The notes beneath the pieces were generated by a model. That model was not told the origin of the DNA and ran no database searches. It worked only from the letters and a program-made list of their open reading frames with translations. A DNA stretch of 64,000 nucleotides, from the NCBI GenBank assembly GCA_947168395.1, contig CAMVLT010000003.1:124001-188000 (forward strand), written 5' to 3'. The DNA comes from an uncultured Prevotellaceae bacterium. GTDB lineage: Bacteria > Bacteroidota > Bacteroidia > Bacteroidales > Bacteroidaceae. The translations under genes and the position numbers were made by a program. Below, in pieces: positions 46,139 through 57,549 of the stretch. Position 1 is the first letter of the stretch. Every line of letters starts with the position of its first letter.

Positions 46139-48592
46139 ATGGCAAAGAAAAAGACCCAGAAAACCAAGGCGGAAAAGCCCGCAGTCAACCTGTCGGAGGC
46201 TTTAGGCATAGACAAGATACTGAACAACGAGCGACTGAACTTCTTCGTAGGACTGCTGCTATTCATAGTGGCTATCTACATGACGCTGTCGTTCGTATCC
46301 TTCTTCACGACAGGTGCTGCCGACCAGAGTTACATTGAGGAACTGCGTGCAGGCGAGCTGCGCAATCTGAATCACGAGTTTTCCAATTCGTGCGGCTCGC
46401 TTGGTGCCTACACGGCGTGGTATTTCATCAAGCGCTGCTTCGGCATTTCGGCATTCCTCATTCCGGTGTTCCTGTTCATCACGTCACTCAACCTGATGAA
46501 GGCCTACCGCATCAAGCTGCTGAAGTGGTTTCTCTCGATGATGGTCATCATGATTTGGAGCTCCATCACGCTGGCCAAGTTCCTGTCTCCGCTGTTTGCC
46601 GAGTCGCACTTCAACCCGGGCGGCGACCACGGCCGCTTCATCTGCCAGCAAATAGAGGGACTCATCGGTACACCCGGCCTGACGGCCATCCTGGCTTTGG
46701 TGGCCATCGCGTTCCTTACTTATATTAGTGCCGAGACCATCTACATCATCCGCAAGCTGCTGAACCCGAAGAAATTCTTCGACACGGTGAAGTTCAAGAT
46801 TACGAATAACGACCCCGACGAACCCATAGAATCCTACGAGAGCCAGATACAGACGCTGGAAGACCCGGAAGTGTTTGACGACCCCTCGGAGCAAGTGGTG
46901 ACTTTCGAAATGACGAATGTGACGAATGAGCCTCATGAGTCAGATGAGCCACACGAGGCCAGCAAACCCCAAGAGCCCCATGACTCGGAACCAGGCTTTG
47001 AGGTGGAAACCGTGAAAAACGAGGAAACGGCCGACCAGAAAACGCTGGTGCAGGTGGGAGAGCAGGAGCTGGAGCCTTACGACCCCAAGCGCGACTTGGA
47101 GAACTACCACTACCCCACCCTGGACCTGCTGAAGAAGTACGACAACGACGGCAAGCCCTATATCGACATGGAGGAGCAGACGAAAAACAAGAACCGCATC
47201 GTGGAGGTGCTGCGCACGTTCGGTGTGGAGATTTCAACCATCAAGGCTACTGTCGGCCCCACCATCACCCTGTACGAGATAACGCTGGCTCCGGGTGTGC
47301 GCATCTCGAAGGTGCGCTCGCTGGAGGACGACATCGCCCTGAGCCTCTCGGCCTTGGGCATCCGTATCATCGCGCCTATTCCCGGCAAGGGTACCATCGG
47401 TATTGAGGTGCCTAACGCCAAGCCCTCAATTGTGTCGATGGAGTCGATACTGAACTCGAAGAAGTTCCAGGAGTCGACTATGGAGCTGCCCTGCGCCATC
47501 GGTAAGACCATTACCAACGAGGTGTTCATGTTCGACCTGGCCAAGGCGCCCCACCTGTTGGTAGCTGGTGCTACGGGTCAAGGTAAGTCGGTAGGTCTGA
47601 ACGCCATTATCACCTCTTTATTATATAAGAAGCATCCTGCCGAGATGAAAATCGTGCTGGTTGACCCCAAGAAGGTGGAGTTCTCCATCTACAACCCGCT
47701 TGTCAACCACTTCCTGGCCAAGGTGCCCGACGAGGACTCCGACCCCATCATCACCGACGTGACAAAGGTGGTGCGCACGCTGAACTCGCTCTGCAAGGAG
47801 ATGGACACGCGCTACGACCTGCTGAAGCTGGCTGGCGCACGCAACATCAAGGAATACAACAAGAAATTCATTGAGCGCCGCCTCAATCCCAACAACGGCC
47901 ACCGCTACATGCCTTACATCGTGGTCATCATCGACGAGTTCGGCGACCTCATCATGACAGCCGGCAAGGAGATTGAGCTGCCCATTGCCCGCATTGCCCA
48001 GCTGGCCCGTGCCGTGGGTATTCACATGGTCATTGCCACGCAACGTCCGACGACCACCATCATCACGGGTAACATCAAGGCCAACTTCCCAGGACGTATT
48101 GCCTTCAAGGTGTCGGCCGGCATCGACTCGAAGACCATTCTCGACCGCACGGGAGCCCAGCAGCTCATCGGTCGCGGCGACATGCTGTTCCTCGCCGGCT
48201 CGGAACCGGTACGTGTGCAATGCGCCTTTGTCGACACGCCCGAGGTGGAGCACATCAACGACTTCATAGCCCAGCAGCAGAGCTACAACATGCCGTTCGA
48301 ACTGCCGGAGCCTGACGTTGCCGACGGTGACTTGGGCGGCGAGTCGCACGACGTGGACATGACGCACCTCGACCCGATGTTCGAGGATGCTGCCCGACTG
48401 ATTGTCATCAACCAAAGTGGCTCCACATCGCTCATCCAGCGCAAATTCTCGATTGGCTACAACCGTGCCGGCCGCCTGATGGACCAGATGGAGAAGGCTG
48501 GCGTGGTGGGCCCCGCCGTGGGCTCGAAGCCGCGTGAGGTATTGATACAGGACGAAGTAACGCTGAATAACCTGATTAGCAACTTAAAATAA
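46139..48592 (+). CDS. ftsK: DNA translocase FtsK/SpoIIIE
   Basis: 4 TM N-terminus; APHLLVAGATGQGKSVGLNAIITSLLYKKHPAEMKIVLVDPKKVEFS; C-terminal gamma winged helix. Confidence 0.97.
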   Translation: MAKKKTQKTKAEKPAVNLSEALGIDKILNNERLNFFVGLLLFIVAIYMTLSFVSFFTTGAADQSYIEELRAGELRNLNHEFSNSCGSLGAYTAWYFIKRCFGISAFLIPVFLFITSLNLMKAYRIKLLKWFLSMMVIMIWSSITLAKFLSPLFAESHFNPGGDHGRFICQQIEGLIGTPGLTAILALVAIAFLTYISAETIYIIRKLLNPKKFFDTVKFKITNNDPDEPIESYESQIQTLEDPEVFDDPSEQVVTFEMTNVTNEPHESDEPHEASKPQEPHDSEPGFEVETVKNEETADQKTLVQVGEQELEPYDPKRDLENYHYPTLDLLKKYDNDGKPYIDMEEQTKNKNRIVEVLRTFGVEISTIKATVGPTITLYEITLAPGVRISKVRSLEDDIALSLSALGIRIIAPIPGKGTIGIEVPNAKPSIVSMESILNSKKFQESTMELPCAIGKTITNEVFMFDLAKAPHLLVAGATGQGKSVGLNAIITSLLYKKHPAEMKIVLVDPKKVEFSIYNPLVNHFLAKVPDEDSDPIITDVTKVVRTLNSLCKEMDTRYDLLKLAGARNIKEYNKKFIERRLNPNNGHRYMPYIVVIIDEFGDLIMTAGKEIELPIARIAQLARAVGIHMVIATQRPTTTIITGNIKANFPGRIAFKVSAGIDSKTILDRTGAQQLIGRGDMLFLAGSEPVRVQCAFVDTPEVEHINDFIAQQQSYNMPFELPEPDVADGDLGGESHDVDMTHLDPMFEDAARLIVINQSGSTSLIQRKFSIGYNRAGRLMDQMEKAGVVGPAVGSKPREVLIQDEVTLNNLISNLK

Positions 48593-48595
48593 GGA

Positions 48596-49195
48596 ATGAA
48601 TATGAAAAAGATTGTTTTTGTGATGTCATTACTGCTGACCACCGCCCTCGCTTTCGGCCAGTCAGCTAAGAGCGTGCTCGACAAGACGGCCTCAGTTGTC
48701 AGCAATAAAAGCGGTGTGCAGGCCAACTTCACCATGTCGGGCGGCATGGGCAACGTCAGCGGGACGATAGCCGTAAAAGGACGTAAGTTCCACGCTACCA
48801 CGCCCGTAGCCACTATGTGGTTTGACGGGAAGACCATGTGGACGTACATGAAGAAGAATGAGGAAGTGAACGTCACGACGCCCAACGAGACGCAGTTGCA
48901 GAAAATCAATCCCTACAACTTCATCAATCTCTACAAGCAGGGCTACGACATGACAATGAGTCAGTCGGACAAGTCGTACACCGTACACCTGACCGCCCAG
49001 AAGACCGGAAAGATAGCCGAACTGTTCATCACCGTTGACAAGAAGTCGTACCACCCCACGCAGGTAAAGATGCTGCAAGGCAATAAGTGGACCGTATTCG
49101 ACATCAGCAACCTGAAGGCACAGGCTATCAGCGATGCCACATTTACGTTCAATGCCAAAGACTTCCCTTCGGCCGAGGTGATTGACCTGCGATAG
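48596..49195 (+). CDS. LolA-like outer-membrane lipoprotein carrier family protein
   Basis: Signal peptide; GTIAVKGRKFHATTPVATMWFDGKTMWTYMKKNEEVNVTTPNE. Confidence 0.85.
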   Translation: MNMKKIVFVMSLLLTTALAFGQSAKSVLDKTASVVSNKSGVQANFTMSGGMGNVSGTIAVKGRKFHATTPVATMWFDGKTMWTYMKKNEEVNVTTPNETQLQKINPYNFINLYKQGYDMTMSQSDKSYTVHLTAQKTGKIAELFITVDKKSYHPTQVKMLQGNKWTVFDISNLKAQAISDATFTFNAKDFPSAEVIDLR

Positions 49196-49202
49196 TAACG
49201 AC

Positions 49203-49562
49203 ATGAAGAAATTTGTTTTCACCATTCTGATAGCGATGGGCAGCTGCCTGGCAGGTTACGCCGATGACGGCAAGGTGGTGACCGTCAACGGGCAGACCAC
49301 CAGCAAGCCCGTCACCAAACTGACGTTCAGCGGCGACAACATCGTGCTGCACTTCAACGACGGCACTACCCAGGCTGTTGATATGAGCAACGTGGTCATC
49401 ACGTTCAACATCACCGATGCTGTCAAAGCCCTGGCCTCGGAGCCGAAGGATGCTCCCGTCAGTTATTTCGATCTGAACGGCCGTCAGCTGAAAAGTGCGC
49501 CCAAGAAGGGTAGCTACATGATGAGGAAGGGCAACAAAGTGGTGAAACTCCTTACCAAGTAG
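49203..49562 (+). CDS. Small secreted hypothetical protein with C-terminal YFDLNGRQL..KGSYMM.KGNKVVK motif
   Basis: Signal peptide and typical Bacteroidetes C-terminal domain pattern. Confidence 0.65.
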   Translation: MKKFVFTILIAMGSCLAGYADDGKVVTVNGQTTSKPVTKLTFSGDNIVLHFNDGTTQAVDMSNVVITFNITDAVKALASEPKDAPVSYFDLNGRQLKSAPKKGSYMMRKGNKVVKLLTK

Positions 49563-49571
49563 GCTTTGACG

Positions 49572-51416
49572 ATGAAGAAACTCCTACTGCTTTTGGCCAT
49601 CGTGGCGACGGGCACCAACATCCGTGCTCAGCAGGCTGCTGTGTCTAAAAACGCGGATGCCAACCAGGCCTGTGTCAAACTGACAGACAACAGCGTGAGG
49701 TATTACAATACCGACGACCTGAAGAGCATCGACTTCGACGCGGCAACCAGCCGTGTTACTTTCACCACCCTGACGGACGCTACCGACACCTACGATGACA
49801 ACATACAAAGTATCGGATTCAGCAAACGGGCCGCAGGCGACATCGTGAACGATGGCCTGAACATCACCGAGTCGAGGGCCTGGTTAGAGTCGCTGTACGC
49901 CAAATGGGAGCCGGTAGCAGAGGCCAAGGGCTACAACGTCTATGTGAAAGGCGGACAGTATACCGACTTTACGAAGATTGATGACCAGCTGGTGCGCAAC
50001 TACGGCACTTACGTCCGGGCTGATGCCGTCGGGCTGAGAGCGGGCGTCTATGAGCTGAAGGTGGTTGCCGTGGATGCCGCCGGACAAGAGACCTCATACG
50101 CAGGTACCGTCAGCAACCTGAACGTCACGAACTACAGCCGTCAGGGCTACGCCCACTTCAACTACACGGCGGGCGTGGGAGCCTATAACGACGACGGTAC
50201 GCTGAAGAGCGGGGCCAAAGTGTTCTACGTGACGAAGGAAACGGCCAAGACCATCCAGACAAGCGTCGTTACGTCGAGCAAAGGTGCAAAGACTGATTGT
50301 ACGGGGTGGCAGGCCATATTGGCAGCTTACGAGAAAGGCTACGACAAGACACCCATGACGTTCCGCATCATTGGACTGGTAACCAAAGACGACTTGGACG
50401 CCACGGGCAGCAAGGAGGAAGGCCTGCAGCTGAAAGGCAAGCAAGCCGACAGCGAACTGAACATCACGATTGAGGGTATTGGCGACGACGCCACCGTCAG
50501 AGGCTTCGGCTTCCTCGTCAGGAAGAGCCGCAGCGTGGAGTTCCGCAATTTCGGCATCATGCGCTGCATGGACGACGGCATTTCGTTAGATACCGACAAT
50601 GCTAATATCTGGATTCACCACTTGGACGTCTTCTACGGCCCAAACGGTAGTGGAGACCACGCCAAAGGCGACGGGTCGGTGGACGTGAAGAGCGACTCGA
50701 AGTACGTGAGCATCAGCTACTGCCACTACTGGGACACGGGCAAGACCAACATGTTGGGCATGAAAAGCGAAAGCGGCCCCAACTACGTGAGCTACGACCA
50801 CAACTGGTTCGACCACTCCGACTCCCGTCATCCCCGCATTCGCACGATGAGCGTCCATGTGTGGAACAACTACTTCGACAACGTTGCCAAATACGGCGTC
50901 GGAGCCACTACCGCCAGCAGCGTGTTCGTGGAGAGCAACTACTTCCTGAACACCAAAAAGCCCATACTAAGTTCGGGACAGGGCACCGATGCTCTAGGCA
51001 GCGGCACCTTCTCGGGCGAGGACGGAGGCATGATAAAGGCATACGGCAACTACTTCGACCGCACGGCCAAGAACTTCAAGTACTATACGCAACAGAATCC
51101 TGCCGCCACGGGCTACGACGCCTACGAGACCAGCAGCCGTGAGGAACAGGTGCCCGAAACGGAGGTTACTCGGAAGGGAGGCACAACCTACAACAATTTC
51201 GATACTGACGAAAAGAAGATATACCCTTACGTGGCGGATGCCGCACAAGATGTACCTGCCATCGTGACGGGTTACTACGGGGCCGGGCGCATGAATCACG
51301 GCGATTTCCGATATACTTTCAGCGACAATGTAGGCGACGACAACGCCGATTCTGCCTACGATGCAAAGCTGGGGTTGATGCTCGACAGTTACGAAACCAA
51401 GCTGATTGTTTGGTAA
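49572..51416 (+). CDS. Secreted pectate lyase (PL1-like)
   Basis: ITIEGIGDDATVRGFGFLVRKSRSVEFRNFGIMRCMDDGISLDTDNANIWIHHLDVFYG; SYDHNWFDHSDSRHPRIR. Confidence 0.92.
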   Translation: MKKLLLLLAIVATGTNIRAQQAAVSKNADANQACVKLTDNSVRYYNTDDLKSIDFDAATSRVTFTTLTDATDTYDDNIQSIGFSKRAAGDIVNDGLNITESRAWLESLYAKWEPVAEAKGYNVYVKGGQYTDFTKIDDQLVRNYGTYVRADAVGLRAGVYELKVVAVDAAGQETSYAGTVSNLNVTNYSRQGYAHFNYTAGVGAYNDDGTLKSGAKVFYVTKETAKTIQTSVVTSSKGAKTDCTGWQAILAAYEKGYDKTPMTFRIIGLVTKDDLDATGSKEEGLQLKGKQADSELNITIEGIGDDATVRGFGFLVRKSRSVEFRNFGIMRCMDDGISLDTDNANIWIHHLDVFYGPNGSGDHAKGDGSVDVKSDSKYVSISYCHYWDTGKTNMLGMKSESGPNYVSYDHNWFDHSDSRHPRIRTMSVHVWNNYFDNVAKYGVGATTASSVFVESNYFLNTKKPILSSGQGTDALGSGTFSGEDGGMIKAYGNYFDRTAKNFKYYTQQNPAATGYDAYETSSREEQVPETEVTRKGGTTYNNFDTDEKKIYPYVADAAQDVPAIVTGYYGAGRMNHGDFRYTFSDNVGDDNADSAYDAKLGLMLDSYETKLIVW

Positions 51417-51432
51417 TACGGAATATTTTTCG

Positions 51433-51440
51433 TACCTTTG
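51433..51440 (+). promoter_or_regulatory. Bacteroidetes -7 element (TACCTTTG) upstream of the ABC-F gene
   Basis: TTTTTCGTACCTTTGCACC. Confidence 0.55.
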
Positions 51441-51469
51441 CACCCTGTTAAATATAATAAGGTATATAA

Positions 51470-53089
<1,620 letters not shown>

Positions 53090-53119
53090 TTTGCGAAATG
53101 AGATTTGAGAATTGATATT

Positions 53120-53136
53120 TCGGCACGGTTTTTGCT
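53120..53136 (+). promoter_or_regulatory. Sigma54-like -24/-12 element upstream of grpE (TCGGCACG-GTTT-TTGCT)
   Basis: One mismatch to TTGGCACG-N4-TTGCW; 34 nt before the grpE ATG. Confidence 0.6.
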
Positions 53137-53169
53137 GGATAAACAATAAATCTACAAACATTTGCTATT

Positions 53170-53742
53170 ATGGAAGAAAAAGATATCAACATCGAAGAGA
53201 GTGAGACTCTGAATGAGGCTCCCGTAGAAGAGACGGAAGAAAAGAACGAGACTGAGACGGAGACTTCGACCGAGACTGAATTTGAGGAAGCTGAAGAAAT
53301 CAGTAAGCTGCAGTCTCAGATCGCAATCCTGAATGACAAATACCTGCGTTCGGTAGCTGAGTTCGACAATTACCGCAAACGCACCCTGAAAGAGCGCGCC
53401 GAACTGATACTGAACGGCGGCGAGAAGGTGATAACTGCCATTTTGCCAGTTGTTGACGACATGGAACGCGCCATCGACAACGGCACAAAGACCGACGATC
53501 CGCAGGTACTACGCGAAGGCATGGAACTGATTTACCATAAACTGATGAAAGTGCTTGAGAGCCAAGGGGTCAGTATCATCAAAACCGAAGAAGAAGACTT
53601 CGATACCGATGTTCACGAGGCTGTGGCAATGGTTCCTGGCATGGGTGACGACAAGAAAGGCAAGGTCATCGACTGCCTGCAAAAGGGATACAAACTGAAT
53701 GACAAAGTAATACGCCACGCCAAAGTGGCAGTAGGACAATAA
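53170..53742 (+). CDS. grpE: Nucleotide exchange factor GrpE
   Basis: [57 protein letters not shown]. Confidence 0.95.
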   Translation: MEEKDINIEESETLNEAPVEETEEKNETETETSTETEFEEAEEISKLQSQIAILNDKYLRSVAEFDNYRKRTLKERAELILNGGEKVITAILPVVDDMERAIDNGTKTDDPQVLREGMELIYHKLMKVLESQGVSIIKTEEEDFDTDVHEAVAMVPGMGDDKKGKVIDCLQKGYKLNDKVIRHAKVAVGQ

Positions 53743-53744
53743 CA

Positions 53745-54896
53745 ATGGCACAAAAAAGAGACTACTACGAGGTGCTGGGCGTCGATAAAGGCGCATCAGA
53801 AGACGAAATCAAAAAGGCGTATCGTAAGATAGCCATCAAATACCATCCTGACCGTAACCCCGGTGACAAGAACGCTGAGGAAAAGTTCAAGGAGGCAGCT
53901 GAAGCCTACGACGTGCTGCACGACCCGCAGAAGCGTCAGCAGTACGACCGGTTCGGATTCGACGGCCCCTTAGGCGGAGGCTTCGGAGGCTTCGGAGGGG
54001 CCAGCATGAATATGGACGACATCTTCTCGATGTTCGGCGACATATTCGGCGGTCACGGTTTCGGAGGCTTCGGAGGTGGTACACGCCATGCACAGCAGCA
54101 CCAAGGCAGCAACCTGCGCTTGAAGGTGAGGCTGACTCTGGAGGAAATCAACCAAGGCGTCACCAAGAAGTTCAAGGTTCGCAAGGACATTGTATGCAGC
54201 CACTGCCAAGGCACAGGTGCCGAGAAGGGTTCGGTCAACGAGCAATGCCCAACGTGTCACGGCTCGGGTGTCATCACCCACACCACGCAGAGCATCTTTG
54301 GCATGATGCAGACTCAGGGCGTATGTCCCACCTGTGGCGGTGAAGGCACAGTCATCAAGAACAAATGCCATGAGTGCGGCGGCGAAGGTGTGGTCAAGGG
54401 CGAGGAAGTCGTTGAGATCAAAATACCCGCTGGCGTGGCCGAAGGTATGGTAGTCAACGTACCAGGCAAGGGTAACGCTGGTCGTCGTAACGGTGTCAAT
54501 GGTGACATACAGGTTTTCATCGAAGAGGAGCGTCACGATACCTTTATCCGTGATGGTAACGACCTTATATACAACTTATTGCTCGACTTCCCTACAGCAG
54601 CACTTGGCGGTGAAATAGAAATACCCACCATCGAAGGCAACAAGCTCAAAGTGAAGATAGAGAACGGTACGCAGCCTGGCAAGACGCTGCGGCTACGCGG
54701 CAAGGGACTGCCCGTGGTACAAGGCTACGGCAGCGGCAAGGGCGACATGGTGGTCAACATCAGCGTGTACATACCCAAAACGTTAAGCCGCGACGAGAAG
54801 GAAGCTGTGCAACGATTCAAGGACAGCGACAACTTCAAGGGCGACAAGCAGACGAAGGAAACTATTTTCCAACGCTTCAAAAACTACTTCAACTGA
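53745..54896 (+). CDS. dnaJ: Molecular chaperone DnaJ
   Basis: J domain [38 protein letters not shown]; four CxxCxGxG-like zinc repeats. Confidence 0.98.
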   Translation: MAQKRDYYEVLGVDKGASEDEIKKAYRKIAIKYHPDRNPGDKNAEEKFKEAAEAYDVLHDPQKRQQYDRFGFDGPLGGGFGGFGGASMNMDDIFSMFGDIFGGHGFGGFGGGTRHAQQHQGSNLRLKVRLTLEEINQGVTKKFKVRKDIVCSHCQGTGAEKGSVNEQCPTCHGSGVITHTTQSIFGMMQTQGVCPTCGGEGTVIKNKCHECGGEGVVKGEEVVEIKIPAGVAEGMVVNVPGKGNAGRRNGVNGDIQVFIEEERHDTFIRDGNDLIYNLLLDFPTAALGGEIEIPTIEGNKLKVKIENGTQPGKTLRLRGKGLPVVQGYGSGKGDMVVNISVYIPKTLSRDEKEAVQRFKDSDNFKGDKQTKETIFQRFKNYFN

Positions 54897-54930
54897 GTAA
54901 ATAGTAAACAGTCAAATTGTACATACCCCG

Positions 54931-56250
54931 ATGACCTACGCCGAAACCTGTAACTGGCTATTCAACCTCACGGCCAACTATGAAAGCCAAGGAAAGAACG
55001 GATACAAGCCCGGACTCGAAACCATGCTGAAGCTGGACGAGCACTACGACATGCCGCACCAGAACTTCAAGTCCATTCACATTGCCGGTACCAACGGTAA
55101 GGGTTCCGTTTCTCACACCTTGGCCTCGTTCTTACAGGTTTGCGGCTACAGGGTAGGTTTATACACATCCCCTCACTTGCTTGACTTCAGCGAGAGAATC
55201 CGTATCAACGGAATGCCCATCGACGAGAACTACGTCGTCAATTTTGTGGAGGAAGACCAGGAGCTGTTCAAGTCTCTCGGTGCTACGTTCTTCGAGATTA
55301 CCACTATCATGGCCTTCAAGTACTTCAGCGACAACGATGTGGATATTGCCATCATTGAAGTAGGCTTGGGCGGCCGGCTCGACAGCACCAATATCATTAC
55401 ACCTATCTTATCAATTATCACAAACATCAGTCTTGACCACACACAGTTACTCGGCAACTCTGTTGAGATGATAGCCTTGGAGAAAGGTGGCATCATCAAG
55501 CCTGAAGTACCAGTGGTAATCGGCGAGACACAGCCTGAGACGCGGTCCGTATTCAAGGCCATTGCAGCGGAACGCAACGCCCCCATCGTCTTTGCCGAGG
55601 AAGACGAGGAGCTGTTGGAGTCGCAGTTCATGCCCGATAACTACGGCATCTACTACAAGACACGTCACTACGGTGAATTCAAGGGACAGCTTTGCGGTCA
55701 CTATCAGGCCAACAACACCCGCACCATATTGTCATCACTCCTCGAACTGATGAAGTTGGACATAATCTGTCAACCCACCAACCACGAAACGGAGCAGTTC
55801 ATGCATCGCGAACTGAGTGAGGCATTCCTGCACGTTTGTGACTTTACTGGGTTGAAGGGACGCTGGCAGACTGTCCGCACCTCACCCACCGTTATCTGCG
55901 ACATCGGCCACAACGTTGCCGCCTGGCAGTATCTCAGTCTGCAACTCGAAGCCGTCAAATGCAAGAATATGCACATCATCTTCGGCATGCTCGACGACAA
56001 AGACATCTACAACATCATGTCGATACTGCCCAAGAATGCCACCTACTATTTCACCAAAGCAAATACCAAGCGGGCATTGCCTGAGCAGTCACTCATGGTT
56101 TTTGGGCAACAATTCGGACTGAATGGCTCCAGCTACCCCGATGTGGCATCTGCCTACTCGGCAGCCATAAAAGTAGCAGAAAAAGAGGACTTTATCTTCG
56201 TCGGAGGCAGCAATTATGTAGTCGCAGAATTCCTGAAATCGAGGGTTTAG
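54931..56250 (+). CDS. folC: Bifunctional folylpolyglutamate synthase/dihydrofolate synthase
   Basis: SIHIAGTNGKGSVSHTLASFLQ; VGLYTSPHLLDFSERIRING; EVGLGGRLDSTNII. Confidence 0.95.
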   Translation: MTYAETCNWLFNLTANYESQGKNGYKPGLETMLKLDEHYDMPHQNFKSIHIAGTNGKGSVSHTLASFLQVCGYRVGLYTSPHLLDFSERIRINGMPIDENYVVNFVEEDQELFKSLGATFFEITTIMAFKYFSDNDVDIAIIEVGLGGRLDSTNIITPILSIITNISLDHTQLLGNSVEMIALEKGGIIKPEVPVVIGETQPETRSVFKAIAAERNAPIVFAEEDEELLESQFMPDNYGIYYKTRHYGEFKGQLCGHYQANNTRTILSSLLELMKLDIICQPTNHETEQFMHRELSEAFLHVCDFTGLKGRWQTVRTSPTVICDIGHNVAAWQYLSLQLEAVKCKNMHIIFGMLDDKDIYNIMSILPKNATYYFTKANTKRALPEQSLMVFGQQFGLNGSSYPDVASAYSAAIKVAEKEDFIFVGGSNYVVAEFLKSRV

Positions 56251-56355
56251 GTGTTTTTAACACTCACGTAAACGTTTTTTTAGTCGTTTCATTCGTTTGT
56301 TTGATTTATTTTTTGTTACTTTGTAAGCAAATTCTTTAACTTAAAACAAACAGTT

Positions 56356-57447
56356 ATGGCGAACACTACAGAAAATGCGAATCTTTGTGGTCTGAAGCGT
56401 GAAGACTTCCAGGCCACTATCAACGGTAAGAAAACCGATTTGTACATCCTGCGCAACCGTAAAGGTTACGAAGTTGCAATCTCAAATTATGGCGGTGCTA
56501 TCTGTGCCATCATGGTGCCCGACAAGGACGGCAACGTGGGTAACGTCATTCAGGGACACGCCAACATCCAGCAGCTGACCAGCGGCGATGAGCCTTACCT
56601 CTCTACACTGATAGGCCGTTGGGGCAACCGTATCTGCAAAGGACAGTTCACGCTGAATGGCAAAGAGTATCAGCTGGCCATCAACAACGGACCTAACCAC
56701 CTGCACGGCGGTCTCAAAGGCTTCAATGCCAAGATTTGGGATGCCCGTCAGATGGGTCCCCGCTCGCTGGCCTTGCACCGCATCTCCAGCTATGGTGAAG
56801 AGGGTTATACAGGCGAACTTGACATTACCGTGGAGTTCACCTTTACCGACCTCAACGAATTGGTTATTGAGTATTTGGCAACAACCAACAAGAAAACCAT
56901 CGTCAACCTGACGCACCACGCTTTCTTCTCATTGGCAGGCACCGCAGATCCCACTCCTACAATTGATGACCTGATCTGCGAGATTAACGCTGACTTCTAT
57001 CTGCCTACCGACGACACCGCCATTCCTACTGGCGAGATTCTGAAGGTTGAAGGCACACCGTTCGACTTCCGCACCCCGAAAGCTATCGGCAAGGAAATCG
57101 ATGCTGACAATGAGCAGATTAAGTTTGGCAACGGCTACGACCACAACTACGTGCTGAACAAGAAGGAAGAAGGTGAAATGAGCTTTGCTGCCAGACTGAC
57201 CGACCCGAAGAGCGGACGTACGCTGGAGTGCTACACCACCGAACCTGGCATGCAGCTTTATACGGGTAACTACTTGTGCGGCTACAAGGGCGCCAACGGT
57301 GCAACGTTCCCCCGCCGTTCGGCTGTATGCTTAGAGACCCAGCACTTCCCCGACACGCCCAACCGTCCGTACTTCCCCAGTGTCGTGCTGAATCCCGGTG
57401 AGCGTTACAAGCAGAAGACTATCTACAGATTCGGTATAGCCGAATAG
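56356..57447 (+). CDS. galM: Aldose 1-epimerase (galactose mutarotase)
   Basis: LIGRWGNRICKGQFTLNGKEYQLAINNGPNHLHGGLKGFNAKIW; NLTHHAFFSLAG; adjacent to galK. Confidence 0.95.
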   Translation: MANTTENANLCGLKREDFQATINGKKTDLYILRNRKGYEVAISNYGGAICAIMVPDKDGNVGNVIQGHANIQQLTSGDEPYLSTLIGRWGNRICKGQFTLNGKEYQLAINNGPNHLHGGLKGFNAKIWDARQMGPRSLALHRISSYGEEGYTGELDITVEFTFTDLNELVIEYLATTNKKTIVNLTHHAFFSLAGTADPTPTIDDLICEINADFYLPTDDTAIPTGEILKVEGTPFDFRTPKAIGKEIDADNEQIKFGNGYDHNYVLNKKEEGEMSFAARLTDPKSGRTLECYTTEPGMQLYTGNYLCGYKGANGATFPRRSAVCLETQHFPDTPNRPYFPSVVLNPGERYKQKTIYRFGIAE

Positions 57448-57459
57448 GATTTGAGTATC

Positions 57460-57512
57460 GAGGTTTGAGATTTGGGATTTGTCAAATAAGACAGTCGCAC
57501 ATCTCAAACCTC
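57460..57512. repeat. Intercistronic hairpin GAGGTTTGAGAT / ATCTCAAACCTC
   Basis: Perfect 12-bp inverted repeat between galM and the transporter. Confidence 0.8.
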
Positions 57513-57549
57513 AAAAATTATTAGTATTAACACAAACCTCAAATTAAAT

